Below, piece by piece: positions 45,555-56,223 of a DNA stretch of 64,000 nucleotides (the stretch's first letter is position 1; each line of letters begins with the position of its first letter). The DNA comes from Buddleja alternifolia (lineage: Eukaryota > Streptophyta > Magnoliopsida > Lamiales > Scrophulariaceae). The translations under genes and the position numbers were made by a program. The stretch covers positions 38,554,503 to 38,618,502 of the forward strand of contig CM033396.1 in the NCBI GenBank assembly GCA_019426215.1. Reading direction: 5' to 3'. A model generated the notes under the pieces. It was not told where the DNA came from. It was given only the letters and a program-made list of their open reading frames with translations, and did not search any database.

Positions 45555-46118
45555 ATGCATGGAGTTGGAGAGTGGCCGAAACCAACATTTCAACCCCTGC
45601 TGATGGAGAAAATATATTTTAAAGAAGTACTAATTATCCATGGAAACAAAAGTTCTATCAGTATTGAGTGCTATAAAAAGCAGCGTGACGAAGGGGAAAT
45701 AGAAGATGCATGGCTGTGTTTACGATGCGGCTTTAAGAAGGATCCCAAAGGTGAAGCACTGCATCCCAAAGGTAAGGCTCTGCATCCCAAAGGTGGAGCT
45801 AAGCCTCCCGAAGATGGAGAAAAAGAAAAGGATCATGAGAAGGTCGTTGGAAACGATGAGTAAGAGTGTCGTACTAGTTTTCCTACCCGCAACCAAGTGA
45901 AGTATCATTATGTCAGGGAACATGCTGACATTGTTAATTGGTGCAGCAAATACCGCAAGGATTATGTGATGTGCAAACGGTGCTGCAACTTCTTTCCGAA
46001 AGATGCCTTTAAGCACGATTGCTCGTTAGCCAAATACGGTACCGTTTATAACATGAAAAGAGAGAAAAGAAAGGGAAAAGCAGAGAAGAAGAAGGGGGAG
46101 GAGAAAAAGGAGGGCTAA
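45555..46118 (+). pseudogene. Array unit 3, Cys/His-rich protein
   Basis: The closest unit to intact. The frame starts MHGVGEWPKPTFQP and has a single stop, TAA at 45861-45863, where other units have CAA (Gln). It carries a 21-bp in-frame duplication giving an extra GKALHPK. Consensus features, in residues of the 180-residue form: C55-x2-C58, H111-x4-H116, C123, C133-x2-C136, H147-x-C149 and a Lys/Glu tail from 161. The Cys/His spacing suggests zinc binding. I do not recognise the family. Confidence 0.75.
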
Positions 46119-46868
46119 ATGGAGAGAGTAGAAAACTAGAACGATATTATATTATCTAACAAAACTATTATATTTATTTTGACAGTTATTACAATTATTC
46201 TCCTATTTGTGATGTTTTGGCCTATTTTCCTTTATGTATTATATTATTTTATGATTTTTTCTGATTAATCACAAAAATGCTAGATTGCAATCAAACCAAA
46301 ATGTTTGATTGCAATCAAACTTAAATATTGGATAGCAATCCAACGAAAATGTTGGATGAAAATGAGGTTTGAGAAGGTGGTGAATATTGAGGGGTTGAAG
46401 GTTTGTAGTTTTACACATAGAGGTGTAAGGGGCATACATGTTTGAGAGGGGGGCATGTGGAGGGAAGAGGTGTGATTATAGAGGTCTTTAAAATACATAT
46501 TTAAGCTTACACTTTTCACTATCTCTATTCTACCAAAGACAAGAGAAAACGGTATATGTTGTGTGTGAATGATCTAAGTGAGAGTGATAAAGAGAGGATA
46601 AAGATAGATTAAATGAAATATTCTTATTTTGTGATGAACCAAAATGTAGAATAGACAAAACGTAAATATAATTGAGATTTTTCTAACCTTTTTTCAGCAT
46701 GAAAAAATGATTGGGGGCAATTGTTATTGCCCCTACGGGGTTTTCTCTCTTTCTCTAAGAATTAGTAGCATGGTTCAGGCTCACTGCCTTGGAACTGTCT
46801 GAGTCAGTGGAAGCAGCTAAACAGGAGGAGTTAATAGAAGCAAAATAGGAGGTTGAGGTGGAGTGATC

Positions 46869-47411
46869 ATGCATGGAGTTGGAGAGTGGCCGAAACCAAC
46901 ATTTCAACCGCTACAGATTGAGAAAATATCCTTTCTAGGAGTACAGCTTGTCCATGGAAACAAAAGTTCTACTAGTATTGAGTGCTACAAAAAGCAGCGT
47001 GACGAAAGGAGAGTCGAAGATGCATGTCCGTGTTTACGATGCGTCTTTAAGTAGGATCTCACAGGAGAAGCTCCGCATCCCAAAGGTGGAGTTAAGCCTC
47101 GCGGAGATGCAGAAAAAGAAAAGGATCATGAGAAGGTCGCTGGAAATGATGAGCAAGAGTATCGTACTAGTTTTCCTACCCGCGACCAAGTGAAGTGTCA
47201 TTATGTCAGGGAACATGCTGACATTGTTAATTGGTGCAGCAAACACCGCAAGGGTTATGTGATGTGCAAACGGTGCTACAACTTCTTTCCGAAAGATTCC
47301 TTGAAGCACGATTGCTCGTTAGCCAAATATGGTACCGTGGCTAACATGAAAAGAGAGAAAAGAAAGGAAAACACAGAGAAAAAGAAGGGCGCGGAGAAAA
47401 AAGAAAGCTAA
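46869..47411 (+). pseudogene. Array unit 4, Cys/His-rich protein
   Basis: Full consensus length of 543 bp with one internal stop, TAG at 47052-47054 (AAG in other units). The glycine of CLRCGFK is changed to Val. Downstream HYVREHADIVNWCSKH and CKRCYNFFPKDSLKHDC are intact. Confidence 0.75.
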
Positions 47412-48161
47412 ATGGAGAGAGTAGAAAACTAGAAAGATATTATATTATCTAACAAGACTATTATATTTATTTTGTCAGTTATTACTATTATTCTCTTATT
47501 TTTGATGTTTTCAAGGGTTTTTTTTTATGTATTATATTATTACATAATTTTTTCTGATTAATCACGAAAATGTTGGATTGCAATCAAACCAAAATGTTTG
47601 ATTACAATCAAACCAAAATATTGGATTGCAATCCAACCAAAATGTTGGATGAAAATGAGGTTTTAGAAGGTGGTGAATATTGTGGGGTTGAAGGTTTGTA
47701 GTTTTACACATAGAGCTGTAAGGGGCATACATGTTTGAGAGGGGGGCATGTGGAGGGAAAATGTGTGATTATAGAGGTCTTTAATATACATATTTAAGCT
47801 TACACTTTTCACTATGTCTATTCTACCAAAGACAAGAAAAAACAGTATATGTTGGGTGTGAATCATCTAAGTGAGAGTAAAAAGGAGAGGATAAAGATAG
47901 ATTAAATGAACTATTCTTATTTTGTGATGAACCAAAATGTAGAGTAAACAAAACGTAAATAGGATTGAGATTTTTCTAACCTTTTTTTCAGCATGAAAAA
48001 ATGATTGGGGGCAATTGTTATTCCCCTACGGGGTTTTCTCTTTTTCTCAAAAAATTAGCAACATGGCTCAGGCTCACTTCCTTGGAACTGTTTGAGTCAG
48101 TGGAAGCAGCAAAACAGGAAGTGTAAATAGAAGCAAAATAGGAGGTTGAGGTGGAGTGATC

Positions 48162-48704
48162 ATGCATGGAGTTGGAGAGTGGCCGAAACCAACATTTCAA
48201 CCCCTGCAGATTGAGAAAATATCCTTTCTAGGAGTACTAATTATCCATGGAAACAAAAGTTCTATCAGTATTGAGTGCTATAAAAAGCAACGTGACGAAG
48301 GGGGAATCGAAGATGCATGGTCGTGTATACGATGCGGCTTTAAGAAGGATTCCAAAGGTGAAGCTCTGCATCCCAAAGGTGGAGCTAAGCCTCCCTAAGA
48401 TGGAGAAAAAGAAAAGGATCTTGAGATGGTCGCTGGAAATGATGAGCAAGAGTATCGTACTAGTTTTCCTACCCGCGACCAAGTGAAGTGTCATTATGTC
48501 AGGGAACATGCTGACATTGTTAATTGGTGCAGCAAAAACCGCAAGGCTTATGTGATGTGCAAACGGTGCTGCAATTTCTTTCCAAAAGATGCCTTTAAGC
48601 ATGATTGCTCATTAGCCAAATACGATACCGTGGCTAACATTAAAAGAGAGAAAAGAAAGAAAAAAGCATAGAAGAAGAAGGAGGAGGAGAAAAAAGAAGG
48701 CTAA
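48162..48704 (+). pseudogene. Array unit 5, Cys/His-rich protein
   Basis: Full consensus length with two stops: TAA at 48396-48398 (GAA elsewhere) and TAG at 48669-48671 in the Lys-rich tail. Both Cys/His clusters are present (SCIRCGFKKD; CKRCCNFFPKDAFKHDC). Each of the five units therefore has its own, different lesion. Confidence 0.75.
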
Positions 48705-49605
48705 ATGGAGAGAGTAGAAAACTAAAAAGATATTATATTATCTAACAAGACTATTATATTTATTTTGTCAGTTATTACTATTATTCTCATATTTTTGATG
48801 TTTTGGCGGATTTTTTTTTTGTATTATATTATTACAGGATTTTTTCTAATTAATCACCACAATGTTGGATTGCAATCAAACCAAAATACTGGATTGCAAT
48901 CCAACCAAAATGTTGGATGAAAATGAGGTTTGAGAAGGTGGTGAATATTGTAGGGGTGAAGGTTTGTAGTTTTACACATAGAGGTGTAAGGGGCATACAT
49001 GTTTGAGAAGGGGGCATGTGGATGGAAAAGGTGTGATTATAGAGGTCTTTAATATACATATTTAAGCTTACACTTTTCACTATATGTATTCTACCAAAGA
49101 CAAGAAAAAACAGTATATGTTGTGTGTGAATCATCTAAGTGAGAGTGAAAAAGAGAGGATAAAGAGAGATTAAATGAACTATTCTTATTTTGTGATGAAC
49201 CAAAATGTTGATTTGACAAAACCTAAATATGATTGAGATTTTTCTAACCTTTTTCAGCATGAAAAAATGATTGGGGGCAATTGTTATTGCTTGTTGTTTA
49301 TATATTTTAATTTAATTTAGATAAAGTTCCAAGATAAGATCATTGCCAACACTTTAATAATAATTCAGAAAACATGTTGCTAATCAATGTGTAAAGTTTA
49401 TTTGTGATTTATGGAAAACATGTACTAATCCAAAAAAGAAAATTGATGTGCAAATTGCAAGAGATGAATGTTACTTGTTAAAATTTAACACTTAACTATT
49501 TAAATAATTTATAGATGAGTCAAATGAGTTTAGTAACTCGCAAATAGGTCACATGATAGCAAATAGAACATGCAAACCATTGCTACTCTCATTGTAGGAA
49601 TAATA

Positions 49606-50262
49606 ATAATTATTATAATAATAATAATAATAATAATGGTTTTTCCCACCATCTAGCCTTCCATTATAACAGTTGCTACCATTGATAAATAAAAAAAAAT
49701 GCAAATAAAAAGTAGTTATTTTTAATACAATATTATTAATACTTTGATGTCTTTGTTTTGGGATCTTGAGCTTGTGTTGCTGTTTATTGACTCAATTCTT
49801 TTGATTATTTTTTCTTATTTTTTATTTTAAATTATTTTCAAAGTTAAATGCCCAAAAGAACATTTATTTGGTCTAGTTGTTTCTTGACTCAATTATTTTA
49901 GATGTTTCACCGGTATTTTACATAGTTTTCTTTAGCTTGTATTCAATTGGTTCAATTCTTTGCAATCAAGTCAAAAACTCCGGTCTAAAATCTTTTTCAG
50001 CTTACTTCATCTAATCTATGTTTGTGCTCTTTCTGTTTGTTGAGGTGTTTGTGTATGTTTTGGATAGTTCGTTTTGCCTGACTTGCTCATATATGGGTGA
50101 AGAAGTACAGTTTGTGTCTTTTCTCATTGGTTAAATTTCTCAAATTATATTCATTCCTTACTGCATTTGACTTTCATAGGATATTGGAAAGTTTGCGTAC
50201 AAGGACTATTTGCATTTAGAACTATAAGACTCAGGTATGCAAAATGCAGCTAACACGAGTGT
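49606..50262 (+). repeat. Right direct repeat with coatomer fragment
   Basis: Second copy of the 40486-42266 sequence without the hAT insertion and without about 300 bp covering coatomer exon 1. Homology ends at ATGCAAAATGCAGCTAACACGAGTGT, matching the left copy end at 42266. Confidence 0.8.
50180..50234 (+). pseudogene. Coatomer beta-prime exon remnant, right
   Basis: A 55-bp exon between TTTCATAG and gtatgc, the copy of 42184-42238. It reads ILESLRTRTICI, a stop (TAG), then NYKTQ, so it is more decayed than the left copy. Confidence 0.7.
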
Positions 50263-50599
50263 TTCCTGTCAACACATAAGATAGAGAATTGATGATAAGT
50301 AATCACAACGATCATGTTAGCATGTATGTGCAACTCTGTAGATTTAATATTTCCTCTGACCAAAAGTAGAATGTGTAATAAATATCTTAAGTTCTAACTT
50401 TCTTACTTTAACATTACACATGCTACTGTTGTAGTTATTTAGGTCATGATTCTTACTTTATCTGTTTCTTGGTAATATATTCCAGAATCTTTAATGGGCT
50501 AGCAGACATGACTTGGTGGTAATTGCTAGTCATACATCATTTTACATACATAAGTTTAATGTACACATTCTATCCAACTTGAGTTTCTTATGGATTAGT

Positions 50600-51850
50600 A
50601 TATGATAGGGTCGGAATTTAAGTGGTTTAGTGGGATGAAATTGCATGATTTTTGTTCAATTGTATGTAATTTATACCACAAAATGCGTATAATCAGTTCG
50701 ATATTTGAGTACAGGTATAAACTATTGCGATCGAAGAAAATAAGGAATAAAGTGTGCGATCAGTGAAGACTCCGAGAAGTCAGTAGTTCAACGTACGAAC
50801 GTAAGGATCACAACATTCGGATGAGGGGAATTTCTACGTACGGACGTGGAGAAGTATAAAGTTCGAACGCCAAGCAATTCAACGTTTGAACGTGAGTCCC
50901 GACAGATCAGCTTTTGCATTTTTAAAAGTCTGATTCAAAGTGGGGTCTGTCTAATAACTGATATAAAAAAGACGGGATGAAACACAACAAAAGGGGGGCG
51001 ACTTCAACAGGCCTAATTCAAGACTTGGAGAGCAAGAAGAAGGAAAACCACAAGATTTCATCTTCAACAACAGGGAGTTCATTAGATTAGAAAATAATCG
51101 ATCTATGGATATTCAGTGTTATTCTTATTTACTTTTCTTAGTATTTATGAAGTACTTCTGTCAAATTAAGGCCAAATTTATGATGATTGATATATAAAAG
51201 TTGTTATTCGAGTTAATTCTGATGTTGCTACGTGCTGTGATTTTTGTTCTTTTACTCCATCCATATGCTTAATCACCATATGTATGCTATTTTGCCTAGT
51301 TTGTCTGTTCGGGAGAAAGTAAATTAGGGTGCAAAAGAAATCATAATATCATCTAAGTTAGTCGATGCTAGGGATAGCTACATACCCCTGATGTTATTAG
51401 CCGAGTTTATTTGGAGGGATAAATCTGAATAAATATTGGGGGAAATTCTAGTTCTTAATGCATGCAGTAGAGATTGCTACAACCAATCTAGTATAGGTTA
51501 TCATGAGCAAGGGATCCGTGTGATAATGATCTTAAGGTATTTTCCACCATAACAACATTAGTCTAATAACTTGAAGAACAACATTTATATAGATACAGGT
51601 AGATCTGTGTCATTGCATGTGTCTTAGTCGTTTTCTCATATAATTTTATCTTTTTACCTCATAATCATAATTAATTAGTTTAGTTGTGTTTAGTTATTAT
51701 TAAGGTTTGTTTAGTTCTTGCTGTAAATTCTTACAAAATTGAAATACAATTCTCTGTGGGTTCGACATCCCGGACTTAATTGTCAACTCTATTACTACAC
51801 ACGATCAGTCTTCTTGCTGGAAAAACACGTAGAGTTCTACCGTGTCAGTA
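50600..51850. other. Possible LTR or leader remnant
   Basis: Repeated ACGTWCGAACGT-type words (50790-50890) and a distal CTCTGTGGGTTCGACATCCCGG (51753) recall the LTR end and leader of plant Ty3/gypsy elements. No primer-binding site, coding domain or second LTR is recognisable, so this is a weak call. The stretch otherwise holds no gene. Confidence 0.3.
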
Positions 51851-52643
51851 TACAAGTTCTTCTACGAAAGTTGGTAACTAGATTTGTCTTTACATAATTG
51901 TAGCATGATTTAGTTTTTGCCCATTGTGAGAGATCAGTAGATGAGCAAAAGGGAAAGGTGCCTTTGAGATTCTTTGTGAAATTAATTAAGGCGTGAGGAG
52001 TGAAATATCTGCCAAGATTCTTTTCTTTTTTTTTCATTAATTCTTCTTGGAGATTCATTGTGAGGTATAATATACTGTTCGGCAAATACTTTTATAGTCT
52101 TTGGCCTTGTATGGTATTATTTTGGGTTTCAAAATTTGGTTGTCAAAAAGATTGAAAACCCAAAACTTGTTTGGGCCACTATTTCCAACACAATTGTTGG
52201 TTCTTGATTTTCAATTTCATCAGCCCAACGTACCAAATCAAATGGAAAACCCACTACGTTCCTGATTTTTTGGTTCTCTATCCATGTGACGTTCCATTTT
52301 TAAACTTCTGGCATTTTTAGAATTCATACATCTCAACAGCTCATTAGAACTCAACTCTTTTTAATTCGTAATTCTTCTTCTGAATTTGCTTTGACTCCTT
52401 GTTTACAGCCTACAGTACATGAAAATTTTCTGCCTCATATCCCATTCAAGTCTCTTTTTAAAATTTTTACAAATGCTCAACAGTATCCTCCTCTACTCAA
52501 AGTCTCCCTAAAATCCATCTTTCGATCTAATTGTCACATCATAATTAAATGTTCCGTCAGATTTAAAATTGTCATATTTAAAATTTCCACTCCTCCAACT
52601 CTTTTCTTTATATCTAACCTACTACTTTCATCGATATATAAAT

Positions 52644-53653
52644 GGCCAAATCTCATCAATAGTCCCTTTCTTATATCATTTGTTCCACTTTAGTCCCTCT
52701 TTTTTCAATTGCGCTCAATTAGTCCCTCTATTCTCATTTTCATCCCAACAAGGTCCCTGGGCTCAATTTTCCGTCAAATTCCATTAGTGTTGGACAGAAA
52801 ATTGAGCTGAGGGACCTTGTTGGGATGAAAATGAGAATAGAGGGACTAATTGAGCGAGCAATTGAGAAAAGAGGGACTAAAGTGGGACAAATGATATAAG
52901 AAAGGGACTATAATATTACCAATATTTATTTATGATCATAAAAGAAGTACGAACTAAACATTCACAAATAAGAAAATCAATTGCAAAATAGCCTAACATT
53001 ATCATGGCGAATATTTAGTAGAAAATGGAATTATGAATTTAACAAGAATTCAGAAAGTGTTGGAATTTGCATCTAGTGTGAAATCATTTTGTCTTAAATA
53101 TAAAATATATTTCTTACAAAATCAAGAATCTATTTTTTATATCTTGTAATAGTGTCCTTTTGTTCTTAATAAATAAAGTTTAAAGTTATGACTTATGAAC
53201 AATATAGTCACCTTTATATATATATATATATAAAAAATCTAAGTATAGTTAAGAACAAATTTCTTATAAAGACCCTCTCACTTAAAAAATGAACGTTATA
53301 TTTTGTCTTAAATATAAAATATATTTCTTACAAAATCAGGAATCTATTTTCTATATCTTGTAATAAAGTCCTTTTGTTGGTAATATTGTAGTCCCTTTCT
53401 TATATCATTTGTCCCACTTTAGTCCATCTTTTCTCAATTGCGCTCAATTAGTCCCTCTATTCTCATTTTCATCCCAACAAGGTCCCTGGACTCAATTTTC
53501 CATCCAACACTCACGGAATCTGGCGGAAAATTGAGCCCAGGGACCTTGTTGGGATGAAAATGAGAATAGAGGGACTAATTGAGCGCAATTGAGAAAAGAG
53601 GAACTAAAGTGAGACAAATGATATAAGAAAGGGACTATTGATGAGATTTGGCC
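52644..53653. mobile_element. Mutator-like element with hairpin arms
   Basis: A 1,010-bp element with a perfect 9-bp target duplication TATATAAAT (52635-52643 and 53654-53662). The terminal repeats start GGCCAAATCTCATCAATAGT and are about 275 bp. Each arm is itself a near-perfect hairpin: AGTCCCTTTCTTATATCATT through its own complement, with loops at about 52775-52795 and 53505-53525. The 450-bp centre contains an 80-bp direct repeat (53087-53170 and 53300-53380). No coding. Confidence 0.88.
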
Positions 53654-53894
53654 TATATAAATAAAAAAAAATTCTCATTATGAAAATCTACCACCTCAGA
53701 AGTGTGAAATATTAACAAAGCAACGATGTTATTTAGATCAGAGAGCTGCAGGGAAAATTCTTTTTCCTCTGTCACTGCAAAAAAGATCGAATAGAGATTT
53801 TTACTATTGAATGTCCTCCAATTACAGTTAGTTTTTGAATGGCGCCGAGCCCATATGCAATTTAATGTTATTTTGGGAGGTCGTGTTTGTATGC

Positions 53895-54190
53895 AAAGAC
53901 CATTGTATTTATTTTGTCAGTTATTAATATTATCTCCTATTTTTGATGTTTTGGTCGATTTTTTATGTACTATATTATTACATGATTTTTTCTGATTAAT
54001 CACCAAAATATTGGATTGCAATCAAACCAAAATATTAGATTGCAATCCATATCAAAATGTTGGATGAAGATGATGTTTGAGAGGGTAGTAAATAGCTAGG
54101 GTTGAAGGGTTGTAGTTTTACACATGGAGGTGTAAGGGGCATACGTGTTTGAGAGGGGCCATGTGTGATTATAGAGGTCTTTAACATATA
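53895..54190 (+). repeat. Detached array-spacer fragment
   Basis: About 300 bp matching the spacer of the 42857-49290 array: GTCAGTTATTAATATTATCTC, the ATTGCAATC palindromes, GTTGTAGTTTTACACATGGAGG and GATTATAGAGGTCTTTAA. The coding part of the unit is absent. Confidence 0.8.
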
Positions 54191-55323
54191 AATTGTTAAT
54201 GAAAACATATAACTTTATAGATTTTACATAGTAAAACATAATTGAAGTATGTAATATATAACTTTAAAAAATACTATTACTTATTACAAACAAATATAAT
54301 TTCAATGTCTACAAGTTTAAAACATTGTTAATGAAAAGACATGATCCAAAATATTTTTTATCATAAGTTTATTTTTCTATGAAGTCACACAATACTAAAT
54401 TAAGTATCAAAATAATTCATGACTATAAAATTATAAGTTTTTCGAGCAAAACTTACAGTACTCTAAATTTGTTATATTAAATTATTAGTAATACGGTTTT
54501 GAAGAAAATAATATATCAATATACATTTTAAGTCGTTATTTTAAAAGCTATAGATTGCATTTTTTTTTTCATTTCACAAAATATCATATTCTTTTTCTAA
54601 TAACTAAGAAAAGTCAATTTTATTTTCAAATTTTTGTATTGACAAAATTATCACCAAACTTCAATAAAAAATAATATGTTAAGAAAAATAATTTCTTTTT
54701 ATTAACAACACGATCAATTTCATAAGAAATACAATATTCATGAAAATTTTCGTTGAATAATTAAAAGGATAACATAAACTATGAAGTAGAATTTAACATA
54801 CGTGTCGAGATAAATTTTCATCTATTGGTTTCTATCCACCAATAAAAATTATTTTTATATGCAATATCATGGTGTTTTATTAAAGATATTTTAGTTCTAA
54901 CTTTCAGATAAGTAATTTGTGACATATTCGGTAGGTGCATACTTATTATAATATAGTACAATATATTTGAGCAGATAGAAAATCATATATCATTTTGAAA
55001 TGAGGGGTATTACATAATGATAATTAATAAATTAACACTATATAAAAAAGTATATCTAAAAATAATATATATTGCGGTTGGGCGCGGTCTTTGCAATTCA
55101 TATAAAGTTAAAACCTAACCCGATTGCAAAAATACAATTTTTTTTTAGACTTAATTTGAGCACGACCCATCAAATTGTCAACCCACTATTTGCGGTGCAA
55201 TTTGGGTTGGGGTGATAACGGTTTTGGTTGAACACCCCTACATCCAAACATGCTTTCATTTCTGAAAAGACTCTAGAACCTTTCTACAAACATTCTAGAG
55301 AACTTCTACAAAGTTCCTACACT

Positions 55324-55362
<39 letters not shown>

Positions 55363-55689
55363 AAATAGTAGATGTGTAGACTTTTTGAAGCCTTCATATG
55401 GAGAGAGGTCTTGAAAAATGGCCAGGACCTGACATCCTCCCCAAGAGAGAGAAACAAATCTAACTTGGTTTTGAAGTCTGTTGGAACATATATATTACTT
55501 TAATTCAAAAGGTTGAAAAATACATGATGATGCTTTTATTTTACTTCACAATTTAATTTGTATAAATATTCAAGGATTACAAACCAGTACCCAACTAAGT
55601 GGCACGAAATAAACATTCAAAATGACTGGATATTTCATAACAAAGGTATATTTAGTGTCTCACCTATGAACAAGGGTGGAGTGGGTCCC
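54191..55689. other. AT-rich intergenic
   Basis: No gene seen. It contains an AT dinucleotide run at about 55329-55358. A stretch at 55080-55250 ends in GGTTGAACACCCCTA, similar to hAT terminal sequence. Confidence 0.5.
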
Positions 55690-55839
55690 GAAAAAATCTA
55701 TGCTAGATTAAGTTTAATTGTCCTAGTGTCTATCTCTTTCACACAATAAGGCATATTGTGTGTGGTCTTCACATACACTTGTATGAAAGAAACAAGCACA
55801 TATTACACATTCAAACCATTGAACTTAGTAAATTATCCA
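55690..55839. mobile_element. Foldback MITE, relative of 38185-38341
   Basis: Shares TCTATGCTAGA, GTCCTAGTGTCTATCTCTTT and ACACAATAAGG with the MITE in the Aux/IAA intron. The right arm is more diverged. I found no clean target duplication. Confidence 0.6.
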
Positions 55840-56223
55840 ATGAATCCCAATCCAGGTTTCTAATGGAGTTTGAAGTATGTTCTTGAATTTACGCGTTATT
55901 ATTATCAGGTTGTCAATTTGTCATACAGTTATATAAAAAGGCTTAATGTGTTTATAAATGTGTATTCATATATGTTTCTGCTTTCCTTGTACTAGGTCAA
56001 TGCAATAACATATATATATATATATATATAGAAAATTATATGACATGAAAAGGTGTCATGCATCTCAGATCTCACCGACGATGTTTGGTGGAGAAAAGTA
56101 ATGCATGGGTACTTGAAAAGTTTATGAATATTATGATTTCGACTTCGTTGGTTTTTTTTTGTTTTTTTTTTTTTGGCCAAAGATTTTAACTTCGTAATTT
56201 GCCATACAGATTTTGACCAAAAA

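Larger units (their letters stand above)
42857..49290 (+). repeat. Five-unit tandem array, 1.27-1.31 kb per unit
   Basis: Units begin at 42857, 44147, 45417, 46731 and 48024 with CCCTACGGGGTTTTCTCTC and variants. Each contains, in order, an ATGGCTCAGGCTCAC leader, one Cys/His-rich reading frame, an A/T-rich spacer with 16-bp palindromes around ATTGCAAT, and GGGGGCAATTGTTATTGC. The identity between units is high by eye. The array ends sharply at 49290. A detached piece of the spacer lies at 53895-54190. Confidence 0.92.

Noticed and set aside
44472..48602. Minus-strand frames of 83-121 codons opposite the array genes (MLKGIFRKEV...)
   Set aside because: They mirror the Cys/His-rich coding sequence, whose sense-strand residues show the better pattern (paired Cys/His, Lys tail); kept only as shadows.
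43700..49000. CRISPR-like array of short repeats
   Set aside because: The ATTGCAATC repeats are palindromes with short AT-rich linkers inside a plant tandem array; there are no unique spacers or cas genes.
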